Source of the DNA: an uncultured Lachnospiraceae bacterium
Lineage (GTDB): Bacteria; Bacillota; Clostridia; Lachnospirales; Lachnospiraceae
Direction: 5' to 3'
Length of the DNA: 45,286 nucleotides
Assembly (NCBI GenBank): GCA_900316075.1
Contig: ONBT01000017.1
Location: 1-45,286, forward strand
Shown here: positions 31,848-40,255 of the stretch, in pieces
Layout of the letters: the number at the start of each line of letters is the position of its first letter
How positions within the stretch are numbered: position 1 is the first letter of the stretch
Notes under the pieces: generated by a model
What the model saw: the letters and a program-made list of their open reading frames with translations, nothing else
What the model was told of the DNA's origin: nothing
Databases searched by the model: none
Made by a program: the position numbers and the translations under genes

Positions 31848-33719
31848 CTATACCGGTCCCAAATTCAGCTTCCGCAGGGCATCGAGTTTTTTCTTCTCTT
31901 CCATCAGGGTCCGGAAGGTCCCCTGCTCCGCGGCTCCCGGGCCCCGGCCCAGGGAATCAATCCGCTCCTGCTTGACCCGGATCAGGGTTTCCCGCAGGGC
32001 CTTTTCCCGGTCTTTCGGGTCCGCCATGTCTTCAATCCCGGCCGAGAAGATTTTCCCGACCTCGCTCTGGGCCTCCAGGTCGTCAAAGAGGTTCACGACC
32101 TTTGCAGGCACAGCGGAGCCGGTCTCCGTGATTTCCTGAACCAGTTCTTCATAGACCTGGCGGAAGACCTCTTCTTCGAAGTCGTCCTCCCCTATATAGG
32201 GAGAAAGGACGGACAATATTGCCGGCCGGGCAGCAAACCAGGAAAGCAGCATGCGCTCAGACTGGCGGATGCCTTCGGGAATCCGGCGGGGCTCCGCTTC
32301 TCCTCCCTCCGGATTGGAAGGGGGAGGGCCTGTACGATCTTCATGGTTTACATTAGTCATAGGGCTTTCTGACCGGCGGCTTTCGGCCTTTTCCTTCTGC
32401 CGCTCAATGGCGGCCCGGTGCCGACTCTGCTCCGTCGCGACCGAGATCAGAAGGTCGTTTAAATCCGCCTCCCGGACCCCGTACTTTGCGGCGATGGCGG
32501 TCAGGTAGTTCGACCGCTCCATTCCTGCGTTCAGGGTCAGCAGCAGCTCAGCCACCCCCTTCATGAAGGAGGTCTTGGCGCCGGGATCAGAGAGATCATA
32601 CTCTTCCGACAGCTTCCGCACCAGGAAGAAAAAGCCGTTTTCCGCAGCCTGCACCCGCTTCTCGTACTCCTCCGGCCCCAGGCCCTTCATGAATTCGTCC
32701 GGGTCCTTGTAAGGGTCCATGTGGATGACCTTCGTCTCCAGGCCCACGTCATGCAGCATGGGAATGGCCCGCCGGGCGGCCTTGACGCCGGCCCCGTCGC
32801 TGTCGTAGGAGAGATAAATCGGCTTCTTATATCGCTTCAGAAGCAGGCAGTGGCCTTCGGTCAGCGAGGTCCCGAGGGAGGCGCAGGCGTTGTCGAAGCC
32901 GGCCTGGTGCAGGGCGATGACGTCCATGTAGCCCTCACAGAGGATTAGGTAGGGGCGCTTGGCGTTTTTCGCGATATTGAGCCCGTACATGTTCCGGCTC
33001 TTGTCGAAGACCGGGCTTTCCGGGGAATTTACATACTTGGGCTTGGCGTCCCCCATGACCCGGCCCCCGAAGGCGATGACCTTGCCGTTCAGGTTCATGA
33101 TCGGGAACATGGCCCGGTTCCAGAAGAGGTCGTGCATGCCGTACCCCTCGTCGAAGCGGCAGAGGCCGGAGGAGCGGATCAGATCATCGTCGTAGCCCTT
33201 GCTCTTCAGGTATTTATAAAGGTCGTCCCGGTAGGGCAGGCTGTAGCCCAGGCCGAAATTCTTCATGGTCTCGTCGGAAAGGGCGCGCTTTTTGAAGTAC
33301 TCGAGGGCCGCCTCCCCGTCGTGGTTCCGGAGGGCCCGGTAGAAGTAGACCGCTGCGTCCTTGTTGAGGGCCAGAAGCTTCGTCCGCCGGTCGGCCAGCC
33401 GCCGCTCCTCGGAAGTCATCTGCCGCTCGGGCAGGGTGATTCCGGCACGCTCCGCCAGACTCTGCACGGCCTCCGGGAAGGAGAGATTGTCGTACTTCAT
33501 CAGGAAGGTGTAGACATTTCCCCCGACTCCACAGCCGAAGCAGTGAAACATCTGCTTGTCCGCCGACACGTTGAAGGACGGGGTCTTCTCGTTGTGGAAG
33601 GGGCAGAGGCCCACATAGGAAGAGCCCCGCTTCGTCAGATGCACGTACTGGCCGATGACGTCGACTATGTCGTTGGCGCTTCGCACATTTTCAATTGTCT
33701 CTTCATCGTAAAAAGACAT
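31848..33719 (-). CDS. dnaG: DNA primase
   Basis: DnaG makes RNA primers for replication. The 623-aa product has the CHC2 zinc ribbon (Cys39, His42, Cys60, Cys63), the catalytic TOPRIM core (LCEGYMDVIALHQAG, SYDSDGAG) and a C-terminal DnaB-interacting region. The linker at about 455-480 is low in complexity (Pro/Glu/Arg-rich) and includes MTNVN, encoded by the recurrent word ATGACTAATGTAAACC. It starts 3 nt after the dgt stop, with GGAGC inside dgt as its ribosome site. Confidence 0.97.
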   Translation of the reverse strand: MSFYDEETIENVRSANDIVDVIGQYVHLTKRGSSYVGLCPFHNEKTPSFNVSADKQMFHCFGCGVGGNVYTFLMKYDNLSFPEAVQSLAERAGITLPERQMTSEERRLADRRTKLLALNKDAAVYFYRALRNHDGEAALEYFKKRALSDETMKNFGLGYSLPYRDDLYKYLKSKGYDDDLIRSSGLCRFDEGYGMHDLFWNRAMFPIMNLNGKVIAFGGRVMGDAKPKYVNSPESPVFDKSRNMYGLNIAKNAKRPYLILCEGYMDVIALHQAGFDNACASLGTSLTEGHCLLLKRYKKPIYLSYDSDGAGVKAARRAIPMLHDVGLETKVIHMDPYKDPDEFMKGLGPEEYEKRVQAAENGFFFLVRKLSEEYDLSDPGAKTSFMKGVAELLLTLNAGMERSNYLTAIAAKYGVREADLNDLLISVATEQSRHRAAIERQKEKAESRRSESPMTNVNHEDRTGPPPSNPEGGEAEPRRIPEGIRQSERMLLSWFAARPAILSVLSPYIGEDDFEEEVFRQVYEELVQEITETGSAVPAKVVNLFDDLEAQSEVGKIFSAGIEDMADPKDREKALRETLIRVKQERIDSLGRGPGAAEQGTFRTLMEEKKKLDALRKLNLGPV

Positions 33720-33722
33720 ATA

Positions 33723-34757
33723 TCAATCCAGCTCCACTCCCCAGGCCTGGGGGATGAAATATTCCGAGAACTTGGCCGTCGCGAAGTCATCGGTCATTCC
33801 GGCGATGTAGTCGCAGATGACCCGGTCAAAGGGGTCTCCCCTCTTCCCGGCCAGAATCCGGTACTTCTCGGGAATGGCATCGTGGTGGTCCGTATAATAT
33901 TCGAAAAGTTCATGAATCATCCGCCGGGCTTTCACTTCCTCGCTCTTCGCCTCGGGATTTTTGTACACATGGGCGAAGAGGAACTGGCGAAGCTCGTAGA
34001 GAGCCTGCTCTTTTTCTTTCGACATCTTGATTTCCGGCGAATCATAGCTCGTGGAAATCACGTCGTGAATCAGGGTGTTGAGGCGCTTCTTCACGGAAAA
34101 GCCCAGTTCGTTCCTGATGGCCAGGGGAATGTCCTCCTCTGTCAGCAGGTGGGCCCGGATGGCGTCATCGATGTCGGCGCCCACATAGGCAATCTTGTCA
34201 CAGATGCGGACAGCCTGGCCTTCGGGCGTCGCCGGATGGCCGCTGGTCCTGTGGTTTCGGATTCCGTCCCGGACCTCCCAGGTCAGGTTCAGCCCGGCCC
34301 CGTCCTTTTCGAGGACTTCCACAATGCGGACCGACTGGTCGCTGTGGACGAAGCCCCCTTCACAGAGCTCATTCAGGACTCCCTCCCCACAGTGGCCGAA
34401 CGGCGTATGACCGAGGTCGTGGCCGAGGGCAATGGCCTCCGTGAGGCTCTCATTGAGGCGCAGGGCCTTGGCTATGGTCCTGGCGTTCTGGGAGACCTCG
34501 AGGGTGTGGGAAAGGCGGGTCCTGTAGTGGTCCCCCTGAGGCGACAAAAAGACCTGGGTCTTGTTCTTGAGGCGGCGGAAGGACTTGCAGTGAAGGATTC
34601 GGTCCCGGTCCCGCTGAAAGACAGGCCGGATGTCGCACTGCTCCTCCTCCCGGTCCCGTCCCCGGGAATTCTCGGAGAGGGTGGCATAGGGCGAGAGGGA
34701 CTCCCGCTCCATAGCCTCCAGGGTCTCTCGGACAGTCAGGCTCTTCTCTTCTGACAT
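33723..34757 (-). CDS. dgt: dGTPase-like HD-domain deoxynucleotide triphosphohydrolase
   Basis: A 344-aa HD-superfamily enzyme that hydrolyses dNTPs to deoxynucleosides and triphosphate. Signature residues are SFRRLKNKTQVF, RTRLSHTLEVSQ (metal His) and ALGHDLGHTPFGHCGE (HD pair). It is the first gene of the dgt-dnaG-rpoD cluster, as in many Clostridia. GGGAGGAGG lies 9-10 nt before the ATG. dGTP preference is assumed from the family, not shown. Confidence 0.93.
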   Translation of the reverse strand: MSEEKSLTVRETLEAMERESLSPYATLSENSRGRDREEEQCDIRPVFQRDRDRILHCKSFRRLKNKTQVFLSPQGDHYRTRLSHTLEVSQNARTIAKALRLNESLTEAIALGHDLGHTPFGHCGEGVLNELCEGGFVHSDQSVRIVEVLEKDGAGLNLTWEVRDGIRNHRTSGHPATPEGQAVRICDKIAYVGADIDDAIRAHLLTEEDIPLAIRNELGFSVKKRLNTLIHDVISTSYDSPEIKMSKEKEQALYELRQFLFAHVYKNPEAKSEEVKARRMIHELFEYYTDHHDAIPEKYRILAGKRGDPFDRVICDYIAGMTDDFATAKFSEYFIPQAWGVELD

Positions 34758-34781
34758 GCTGTATGGCCTCCTCCCCAGAAC

Positions 34782-34813
34782 AAAATAAAAGCAGACACCC
34801 CCGCAGGGAGCGC
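34782..34813 (-). terminator. Weak terminator between thiT and dgt
   Basis: GCGCTCCC/GGGGGTGT (several G-T pairs, loop TGC) is followed 4 nt later by TTTTATTTT on the minus strand. Confidence 0.35.
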
Positions 34814-34872
34814 CTACTTTTATAATACCGGCCGCCGCCGGATTTCCTTTTTTGTATTTTTATTCGTACAAA

Positions 34873-35544
34873 TTACTCCGTATCCATTCCCGTCGCGGTC
34901 TGCTTGATGCGGACCAGGGCCTTGCGGACCGGCGGAATGGAGATGACGACAATGGTCAGTGCTGCCTCAAGGCCGATATAGGCCCCGTTGTAGGCAAGGG
35001 AGTAGACCACTGGAGAAGTGAATCCGTAGTCAGATGCGTAGGTTCCGAAGAAAATCGCCCCTGAAAGTACCGCAAAGAGATACCTGCCTGCAACGCCCAG
35101 GATATAGCCCTTGAGCAGGCCGTACTTCGACTTGGAAAAGACACCGGAAAGACCCAGGGCCGTGAAGGCAAAGACATAATCCGTCAGCATCTGGGGGATC
35201 GACAGGATGTAGGGGTCTATGATCAGCTGCAGGAGACCGTAGGCGAAGGCCGCCGTGAGGCCGGACCCGAGGCCGTAGAACCAGCCGACCAGGCAGATGA
35301 AGAGCATGGAAAAGAGGGTGACCGAACCACCCATGGGCATATGGATGAACTTAATCAGGGATGTCACCATAGCAAGGGCAATGGCCATGGCTGAGAAGGC
35401 CATCTGCCTGGCCGAGGACTTCCGCCGGTTCCGGCCGAATATGAATACGCCGAGCAGGAATACGGCCAGCAGGATTACGACAAGCAGGGTATAGCCGGCC
35501 CCGGTCAGGGCATAGCTTCCATCTTCATTCAATGTTGCAAACAC
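34873..35544 (-). CDS. thiT: Thiamine transporter ThiT (ECF S component)
   Basis: A 223-aa membrane protein with about six helices: one N-terminal helix (about 15-36), then a ThiT core with QMAFSAMAIALAMVTSLIKF, GGSVTLFSMLFICLVGWFYGLGSGLTAAFAYGLLQ and the family segment IDPYILSIPQMLTDYVFAF (split here for length). ThiT binds thiamine and pairs with the shared ECF energising module, which is not in this window. The start is GTG at 35544 with GAGGAAC upstream. A TPP riboswitch and terminator sit in its leader, which is direct support for the substrate. The 170 nt between terminator and GTG hold one small hairpin (GCCTTC/GAAGGC). Confidence 0.92.
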   Translation of the reverse strand: MFATLNEDGSYALTGAGYTLLVVILLAVFLLGVFIFGRNRRKSSARQMAFSAMAIALAMVTSLIKFIHMPMGGSVTLFSMLFICLVGWFYGLGSGLTAAFAYGLLQLIIDPYILSIPQMLTDYVFAFTALGLSGVFSKSKYGLLKGYILGVAGRYLFAVLSGAIFFGTYASDYGFTSPVVYSLAYNGAYIGLEAALTIVVISIPPVRKALVRIKQTATGMDTE

Positions 35545-35713
35545 TTTTGTTCCTCACTTTCAAAAACACGTCAACAGGTTCCGCACATCAGGCAGGAAGC
35601 CCCTGGGTAAATCCTTAAGTCCGCCATTCCGGCGACTCCCAAAAAGGTCCTGTCCGTTGCCTTCAAAAGAAGGCCCTTTGTCCCGCGCCAACATGGAAAC
35701 GCAGGAAAAAGGG

Positions 35714-35747
35714 CAAAAGAAAAGGGATACCTGCGCAAAGGTATCCC
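35714..35747 (-). terminator. Riboswitch-controlled terminator of thiT
   Basis: GGGATACC/GGTATCCC with an 8-nt loop is followed by TTTTCTTTT on the minus strand, just after the TPP aptamer. It is the likely OFF structure. Confidence 0.8.
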
Positions 35748-35762
35748 GGGATGTAAAATATA

Positions 35763-35846
35763 AATTTCCTACGCCGGCATTACCCGAATCAGGTATAAGG
35801 GTCGAAGCTTTCTGCTTCCTCTCAGCCCGTTCACGAGCTCCCCAAT
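35763..35846 (-). promoter_or_regulatory. TPP riboswitch (THI element)
   Basis: On the minus strand the conserved THI-box pieces appear in order: GGGCTGAGAGG, ACCCTTATACCTGAT, and GGGTAATGCCGGCGTAGGAA. CTGAGA and the ACCTGAT...TAATGCC...CG.AGGAA core are the pyrimidine- and pyrophosphate-binding parts. Binding of TPP should favour the terminator at 35714-35747 and stop thiT expression. The aptamer starts about 9-12 nt after the 3' end of tRNA-Leu. Confidence 0.92.
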
Positions 35847-35854
35847 CTTTTCAA

Positions 35855-35938
35855 TGCGGAAGATGAGACTTGAACTCACACGACATTGCTGTCACAAGAT
35901 CCTTAGTCTTGCTCGTCTGCCAATTCCGACACTTCCGC
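35855..35938 (-). tRNA. tRNA-Leu (anticodon AAG)
   Basis: An 84-nt class II tRNA. Acceptor arms GCGGAAG/CTTCCGC, D-loop AATTGGCAGA, anticodon stem CAAGA/TCTTG with loop CTAAGGA (anticodon AAG, 35902-35904), long variable arm, T-arm with GTTCAAGTC. Discriminator A; CCA is not encoded. Confidence 0.92.
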
Positions 35939-35983
35939 ACGTCTCATGGAAAGAAGCTTCCGCTTCCTCCGGACGACTTGCCT

Positions 35984-36012
35984 ATAATAGCAAATCCCTT
36001 TTGACGTGTCAA
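35984..36012 (-). promoter_or_regulatory. Strong sigma-A promoter of tRNA-Leu (and probably thiT)
   Basis: On the minus strand TTGACA (36007-36012) and TATTAT (35984-35989) are 17 bp apart. The start is about 40 nt before the tRNA. No other promoter is visible between the tRNA and the riboswitch. Confidence 0.8.
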
Positions 36013-36088
36013 ACACTTTTTTGCCGATTTCCCGAAATTTTTCAGAAAGCCGCTTTCCCCGCTCAAGCCCTGCCGTCCGCCATATGCT

Positions 36089-37258
36089 TCATCCCCTGTC
36101 CACGCGGATGCGGCAGTGGCAGTTGCTGTCGACGCCGGCCACAAAGGCCTTGAACAATCGCACAATGTCCTCGTCCGCCATCTTCTCACTGTAGGGGACG
36201 TCGACGTCGAAATCTATGTCATGGTGGCCGTTCTTCCCGACCGCCACCTGGATGTCATGGACGGTGACGTTCTTTTTCAGGTCGTAAGCGAAGCGGCCGA
36301 TCCGCTCCTTCATATCCTTCGTATAGGGGTCGTCTTCTTCGACCGGGTCCATGTGGATCACGGCGTCAAGCCCGTACTCGCCCAGGAGGCGGCGCTCAAT
36401 CGTGTCAACCACGGTATGGACCTCGGAAAGGGTCATGGCTCCGGGCATCTCGACGTGGCAGGTCACCATGGCCTTGCCCGGCCCGTAGTCATGGACGACG
36501 ATGTCATGAACGCCAAGGACGCCGCGGTTTCTATATTCTGCGACCGTGTCCCGGATTTTTGCAATCTGCTCCGGATCCGGAGGATTTCCGAGCAGGGGGC
36601 TGACAGCGTCCCGCACGGACTTGAGGCCCTGAATTATTATGAAAAGGGACACGGCCAGGCCCGCCCAGCCGTCGATATTGATATTCCATGAATAATATAG
36701 AGCCGCAGACAGGAGCACCACAGATGTGGTGATGACATCCGAGATGGAATCCAGGGCCACAGCCGAAAGGGTGACGCTCTTGATCTTCTTTCCCAGAGAC
36801 CGGTTGGCAAAGAACATATAGAACTTGACCGCAATCGATACGATGAGGACCGCAAAGGTGATGAGGTCAACGGCCGGCTCCTGGGGATGGCGGATGCGGG
36901 AAACCGACGTATTCATGAGCTCGAAGCCGATCATCATGACAACGAGGCCGACGATCAGGCCCGAGACGTACTCGGCCCGCCCGTGTCCGAAGGGGTGCTC
37001 CTCGTCCGCCTTCCGGGTCGAGACCCGGAAGCCCGTGATGGAGACGATGTCCGAGAAGGCGTCCGAGAGGTTGTTGAAGGCATCGGACACGATGGAAAGG
37101 GCTCCGGAAAGGAGGCCGACAATCAGCTTCATGACGAAGAGGAAGAAGTTTAAAAGGATGCCCACCACGCCCGCAATGACGCCATACGCAGTGCGTACGT
37201 CCTGTGACTCGTAGTTTTTTCTGTCCGCAATGAAGAGTCTGGCAAAAAGTGTGATCAT
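36089..37258 (-). CDS. Cation diffusion facilitator family transporter
   Basis: A 389-aa CDF antiporter with about six membrane helices (about 24-50, 90-110, 122-140, 165-205) and a long cytoplasmic C-terminal domain (about 205-389). The metal site in helix 2 reads DAFNNLSDAFSD, followed by EHPFGHGRAEY; the helix 5 site reads ALDSISDVITT. The DAFNN pattern is seen in Mn/Fe-type CDFs, but metal choice is uncertain. The C-terminal part has two ferredoxin-like lobes, longer than the usual one. It is divergent from feoAB, which fits iron or manganese homeostasis. Confidence 0.9.
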   Translation of the reverse strand: MITLFARLFIADRKNYESQDVRTAYGVIAGVVGILLNFFLFVMKLIVGLLSGALSIVSDAFNNLSDAFSDIVSITGFRVSTRKADEEHPFGHGRAEYVSGLIVGLVVMMIGFELMNTSVSRIRHPQEPAVDLITFAVLIVSIAVKFYMFFANRSLGKKIKSVTLSAVALDSISDVITTSVVLLSAALYYSWNINIDGWAGLAVSLFIIIQGLKSVRDAVSPLLGNPPDPEQIAKIRDTVAEYRNRGVLGVHDIVVHDYGPGKAMVTCHVEMPGAMTLSEVHTVVDTIERRLLGEYGLDAVIHMDPVEEDDPYTKDMKERIGRFAYDLKKNVTVHDIQVAVGKNGHHDIDFDVDVPYSEKMADEDIVRLFKAFVAGVDSNCHCRIRVDRG

Positions 37259-37288
37259 TTCCGTTCCCCCTGATAAAATGATTGCTCC

Positions 37289-37317
37289 ATTATAGCATTT
37301 TTAAACCGGAATTGAAG
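37289..37317 (-). promoter_or_regulatory. Promoter of the cation-efflux gene
   Basis: On the minus strand TATAAT (37289-37294) is preceded by TG (extended -10). The hexamer 17 bp upstream is CTTCAA (37312-37317), which is the complement of the -35 used on the other strand. Confidence 0.6.
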
Positions 37318-37340
37318 CAGACCCGGGAAAGTGCTACTAT
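37312..37340 (+). promoter_or_regulatory. Promoter of feoAB
   Basis: TTGAAG (37312-37317) and TACTAT (37335-37340) are 17 bp apart. The -35 coincides with that of the divergent promoter, so the two should compete for RNA polymerase. Confidence 0.65.
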
Positions 37341-37379
37341 TCTTACGGTTTACAGCAAAGGAAAGGATTTACATTAGTC

Positions 37380-39764
37380 ATGACCTTAAAAGACCTGGCC
37401 GTAGGAAAAACGGGAATCATCACGGCAGTCGGCGGCGAAGGGGCCCTGCGCCAGCACTTCCTGGACATGGGCGTCATCCCCGGCTCATATGTCACTGTCA
37501 CGAAGCTGGCCCCCATGGGGGACCCCATTGAAGTCACGATTCACGGGTACGAGCTGACCCTGCGTCTTGCGGACGCCGGAATGATTGATATCACGGAAGC
37601 CACGGAAAAGGAGGCCGAGGAGCGGGCAAAGACCTACCTGAGGCCCGAGGACGACCCGGCAAACAAGGCCCCCCACCGGCATGAAAGCCACCCGGGCCTC
37701 GGCGAGGAAGGAAAGTTCCATGACCGGAAGTCGGAAAATCCCCTGCCGGAGGGCACTACCCTGACCTTCGCCCTGGCCGGCAACCAGAACTCCGGCAAGA
37801 CCACCCTCTTCAACCAGCTGACCGGGGCCAACCAGCACGTGGGCAACTTCCCCGGCGTCACGGTGGATCGAAAGGACGGCGTCATCCGGGGCTGCAAGTT
37901 CACCCAGGTGACAGACCTGCCCGGCATCTACTCCCTCTCCCCCTATTCAGCCGAGGAAATCGTGACCCGGGAATTCATTTTGAATGAAAAGCCCAAGGGC
38001 ATCATCAATATCGTCGACGCCACGAATATCGAGCGGAACCTCCTTCTGACCATGCAGCTCATCGAGCTCGACGTCCCCATGGTCGTCGCCCTCAATATGA
38101 TGGACGAAGTCCGGGACAACGGCGGCACCATCAGCGTCAACCGCCTGGAGAAGGCCCTCGGCGTCCCGGTCGTGCCGATTTCGGCTGCGAAAAACGAAGG
38201 AATCGACGAGCTCATCAACCACCTGCTCCACGTCGCCTGGTATCAGGAGAAGCCGGAGAGGCTGGACTTCTGCGACGAGAATGACCACGGCGGGGCGGTC
38301 CACCGGGCCATCCATTCCGTCATGGCTTTGACTTCCGACAAGGCGGAAAAGGCCGGCATTCCCATCCGTTTCGCCGCGACCAAGCTCCTCGAAGGCGACC
38401 ACCTGGTCATCGAGAAGCTGGGCCTGGACGAAGGCGAAACCGAAGAGATCAATTCCATCGTCCGTCAGATGGAGAAGGAACGGGGCCTGGACCGGGCCGC
38501 CGCCATCGCGGACATGCGCTTTGCCTTCATCAAAAAGCTGACGGCTGAGGCCGTCGTCAAGCCCCATGAGTCGAAGGAGCACATGATGAGCCGGCGGGCG
38601 GACAAGATTCTCACCGGCAAGTACACGGCCATCCCCTGCTTCGTATGTCTCATGGCCCTCATCTTCTACCTGACCTTCAACCTCATCGGCCCCTTCCTGC
38701 AGGACCTTCTGCAGGAGGGAATTGACGCTTTGGCCGGCCTCGTATCCACGGGCCTGAATGCCATCGGGGTGAATGAGGTCATCCACTCCCTAATTGTAGA
38801 CGCCATATTCGGAGGCGTGGGAAGCGTGGTTTCTTTCGTGCCCATCATCGTCCTCCTCTTCATCTTCCTTTCCATCCTGGAGGATTCGGGCTACATGGCC
38901 CGGGTGGCCTTCTTTATGGATAAGCTCTTAAGGAAGATCGGACTTTCGGGGCGGTCCATTGTCCCCATGCTTCTCGGGTTCGGCTGCTCCGTGCCCGCCG
39001 TCATGTCGACCCGGACCCTGCCCTCTTCCCGTGACCGGCGCCTTACCATGCTGCTGATTCCCTTCATGTCCTGCTCGGCGAAGATATTGGTATACGGATT
39101 TCTGACGGCCGCCTTCTTCCCGGGCCGCGGGGGCCTCATTATGACCCTTCTCTACTTCCTCGGCATTGTGCTCGGCATCCTCACGGCCCTGGTCCTGAAG
39201 AAGACCGCCTTCACCGGCGAGGCCGTTCCCTTCGTCATGGAGCTGCCCAACTACCGCCTGCCGTCTCTGAAGACAGTTTTGATACTAATGTGGGAAAAGA
39301 CCAAAGACTTCCTCTCCAAGGCCTTCTCAGTCATCTTCATAGCGACCCTGGTCGTCTGGTTCTTCCAGTCCTTCGACACCCACTTCTACTTCGTCACGGA
39401 TGCGGGAGAGTCCATGATGGCTGACCTGGCCCGCCTGATTGCCCCGGTATTTGCTCCGATCGGCTGCGGGGACTGGCGCATCGTCACAGCCCTGATTGCC
39501 GGCCTTCTGGCCAAGGAGAATGTGGCTTCGACCCTTTCCATGCTGACCGGAACGACGGCGATTACGAGCCTCATCACTCCGCTCGGAGCCGCCTCGCTCC
39601 TTGTCTTCACCCTGATCTATCCCCCCTGCGTCGCCGCCATGGCCAGTGTCCGCCGGGAGGACGGCACGAAGAACATGATCCGCATCTTCATCTACCAGAT
39701 GGTTCTGGCCTGGGTCGTGGCCTTCATTGTGCACCTGATTGGAAGCGCCTTCGGATTAGCTTAA
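37380..39764 (+). CDS. feoB: Ferrous iron transporter, FeoA-FeoB fusion
   Basis: A 794-aa fusion. Residues about 1-75 are a FeoA SH3-like domain (LKDLAVGKTGIITAVGG, LRQHFLDMGVIPG). A charged linker (about 76-125) leads to the FeoB G domain: G1 GNQNSGKTT (~134), GVTVD, DLPG (~179), NMMD. The membrane part has the Gate motifs with GFGCSVPAVMSTRTL and SCSAKILVYGF. The stop is followed by a strong terminator. AAAGGAAAGGA lies 12 nt before the ATG, a long spacing filled by TTTACATTAGTC. Fusion of FeoA to FeoB is known in Clostridia. Confidence 0.97.
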   Translation: MTLKDLAVGKTGIITAVGGEGALRQHFLDMGVIPGSYVTVTKLAPMGDPIEVTIHGYELTLRLADAGMIDITEATEKEAEERAKTYLRPEDDPANKAPHRHESHPGLGEEGKFHDRKSENPLPEGTTLTFALAGNQNSGKTTLFNQLTGANQHVGNFPGVTVDRKDGVIRGCKFTQVTDLPGIYSLSPYSAEEIVTREFILNEKPKGIINIVDATNIERNLLLTMQLIELDVPMVVALNMMDEVRDNGGTISVNRLEKALGVPVVPISAAKNEGIDELINHLLHVAWYQEKPERLDFCDENDHGGAVHRAIHSVMALTSDKAEKAGIPIRFAATKLLEGDHLVIEKLGLDEGETEEINSIVRQMEKERGLDRAAAIADMRFAFIKKLTAEAVVKPHESKEHMMSRRADKILTGKYTAIPCFVCLMALIFYLTFNLIGPFLQDLLQEGIDALAGLVSTGLNAIGVNEVIHSLIVDAIFGGVGSVVSFVPIIVLLFIFLSILEDSGYMARVAFFMDKLLRKIGLSGRSIVPMLLGFGCSVPAVMSTRTLPSSRDRRLTMLLIPFMSCSAKILVYGFLTAAFFPGRGGLIMTLLYFLGIVLGILTALVLKKTAFTGEAVPFVMELPNYRLPSLKTVLILMWEKTKDFLSKAFSVIFIATLVVWFFQSFDTHFYFVTDAGESMMADLARLIAPVFAPIGCGDWRIVTALIAGLLAKENVASTLSMLTGTTAITSLITPLGAASLLVFTLIYPPCVAAMASVRREDGTKNMIRIFIYQMVLAWVVAFIVHLIGSAFGLA

Positions 39765-39772
39765 ATTTCGTG

Positions 39773-39811
39773 AAAAAGAGCGGGGCACGCAACGCGTGCC
39801 CCGCTCTTTTT
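39773..39811. terminator. Bidirectional terminator of feoAB and tRNA-Leu
   Basis: GAGCGGGGCACGC/GCGTGCCCCGCTC is a 13-bp perfect stem with loop AAC, with five A before and five T after, so it can end transcription from both sides. Confidence 0.93.
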
Positions 39812-39823
39812 GTAAAAAAATAA

Positions 39824-39907
39824 TGCAGGAGATGGGACTTGAACCCACATGGCCTTGCGGTCACAGGCACCTGAAGCCTGCGCGTCTGCCAATTCCGCCA
39901 CTCCTGC
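39824..39907 (-). tRNA. tRNA-Leu (anticodon CAG)
   Basis: An 84-nt class II tRNA with acceptor GCAGGAG/CTCCTGC, D-loop AATTGGCAGA, anticodon stem CAGGC/GCCTG with loop TTCAGGT (CAG), long variable arm and GTTCAAGTC T-loop. No encoded CCA. Confidence 0.94.
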
Positions 39908-39949
39908 ACTTCTATGTCCGTGACGTTTTCACGTGCCGAACAGTTAGTT

Positions 39950-39978
39950 ATTATAGGGATTTTCACCTGCCAAGTCAA
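39950..39978 (-). promoter_or_regulatory. Promoter of tRNA-Leu(CAG)
   Basis: On the minus strand TTGACT (39973-39978) and TATAAT (39950-39955) are 17 bp apart. Confidence 0.8.
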
Positions 39979-39995
39979 CAGAAATTCAAAAAAAA

Positions 39996-40175
39996 TTACA
40001 TTTGGTGCTTCACAACCTCGTATTCATTGTTGCTCTGGTAGAAGGGACACTGTTTCTGCTCGCTCAGCATGAAGCGGGCGAACTCGTCCTCATCCATTTC
40101 CACGTCGCAGACGTAGTCCTCTTCCGTTTCGTCGTAGACGCAGTTGTTGCAGTATTCGCAAAGAATGTCGTCCAT
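39996..40175 (-). CDS. DUF6472-like small Cys-containing protein
   Basis: A 59-aa acidic protein, MDDILCEYCNNCVYDE... with Cys at positions 6, 9, 12 and two later (in YVCDVE and KQCPFY), suggesting a metal site. The pattern CEYC-x-N-x-VYDE...CPFY...EVVKHQM matches my memory of the DUF6472 family of Clostridia. I chose the ATG at 40175 because GGAG lies 6 nt upstream; the frame runs further upstream through a REP-like element, which is not credible coding. Function unknown. Confidence 0.7.
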   Translation of the reverse strand: MDDILCEYCNNCVYDETEEDYVCDVEMDEDEFARFMLSEQKQCPFYQSNNEYEVVKHQM

Positions 40176-40192
40176 TTGCCACTCCATTTGAC

Positions 40193-40255
40193 GGGGACAG
40201 GCACCGCCATGCGCCTTTATTGACAGCTTCACTTTACCGAGCGGAGCCAGTCCCC
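40193..40255. repeat. REP/MITE-like inverted-repeat element
   Basis: GGGGACAGGCACCGC (40193-40207) and GCGGAGCCAGTCCCC (40241-40255) are inverted copies with two mismatches, 63 bp overall. The right end abuts the TAA of the small membrane protein gene (reading TAAGGGG on its strand). The ends resemble those of 1575-1703. Confidence 0.6.

Noticed and set aside
33132-34754. Long open frame antisense to dgt and dnaG
   Set aside because: It mirrors the codon structure of two well-supported genes. GC-rich codon bias leaves antisense frames open; similar frames opposite rpoD, clpX and rlmN were rejected for the same reason.
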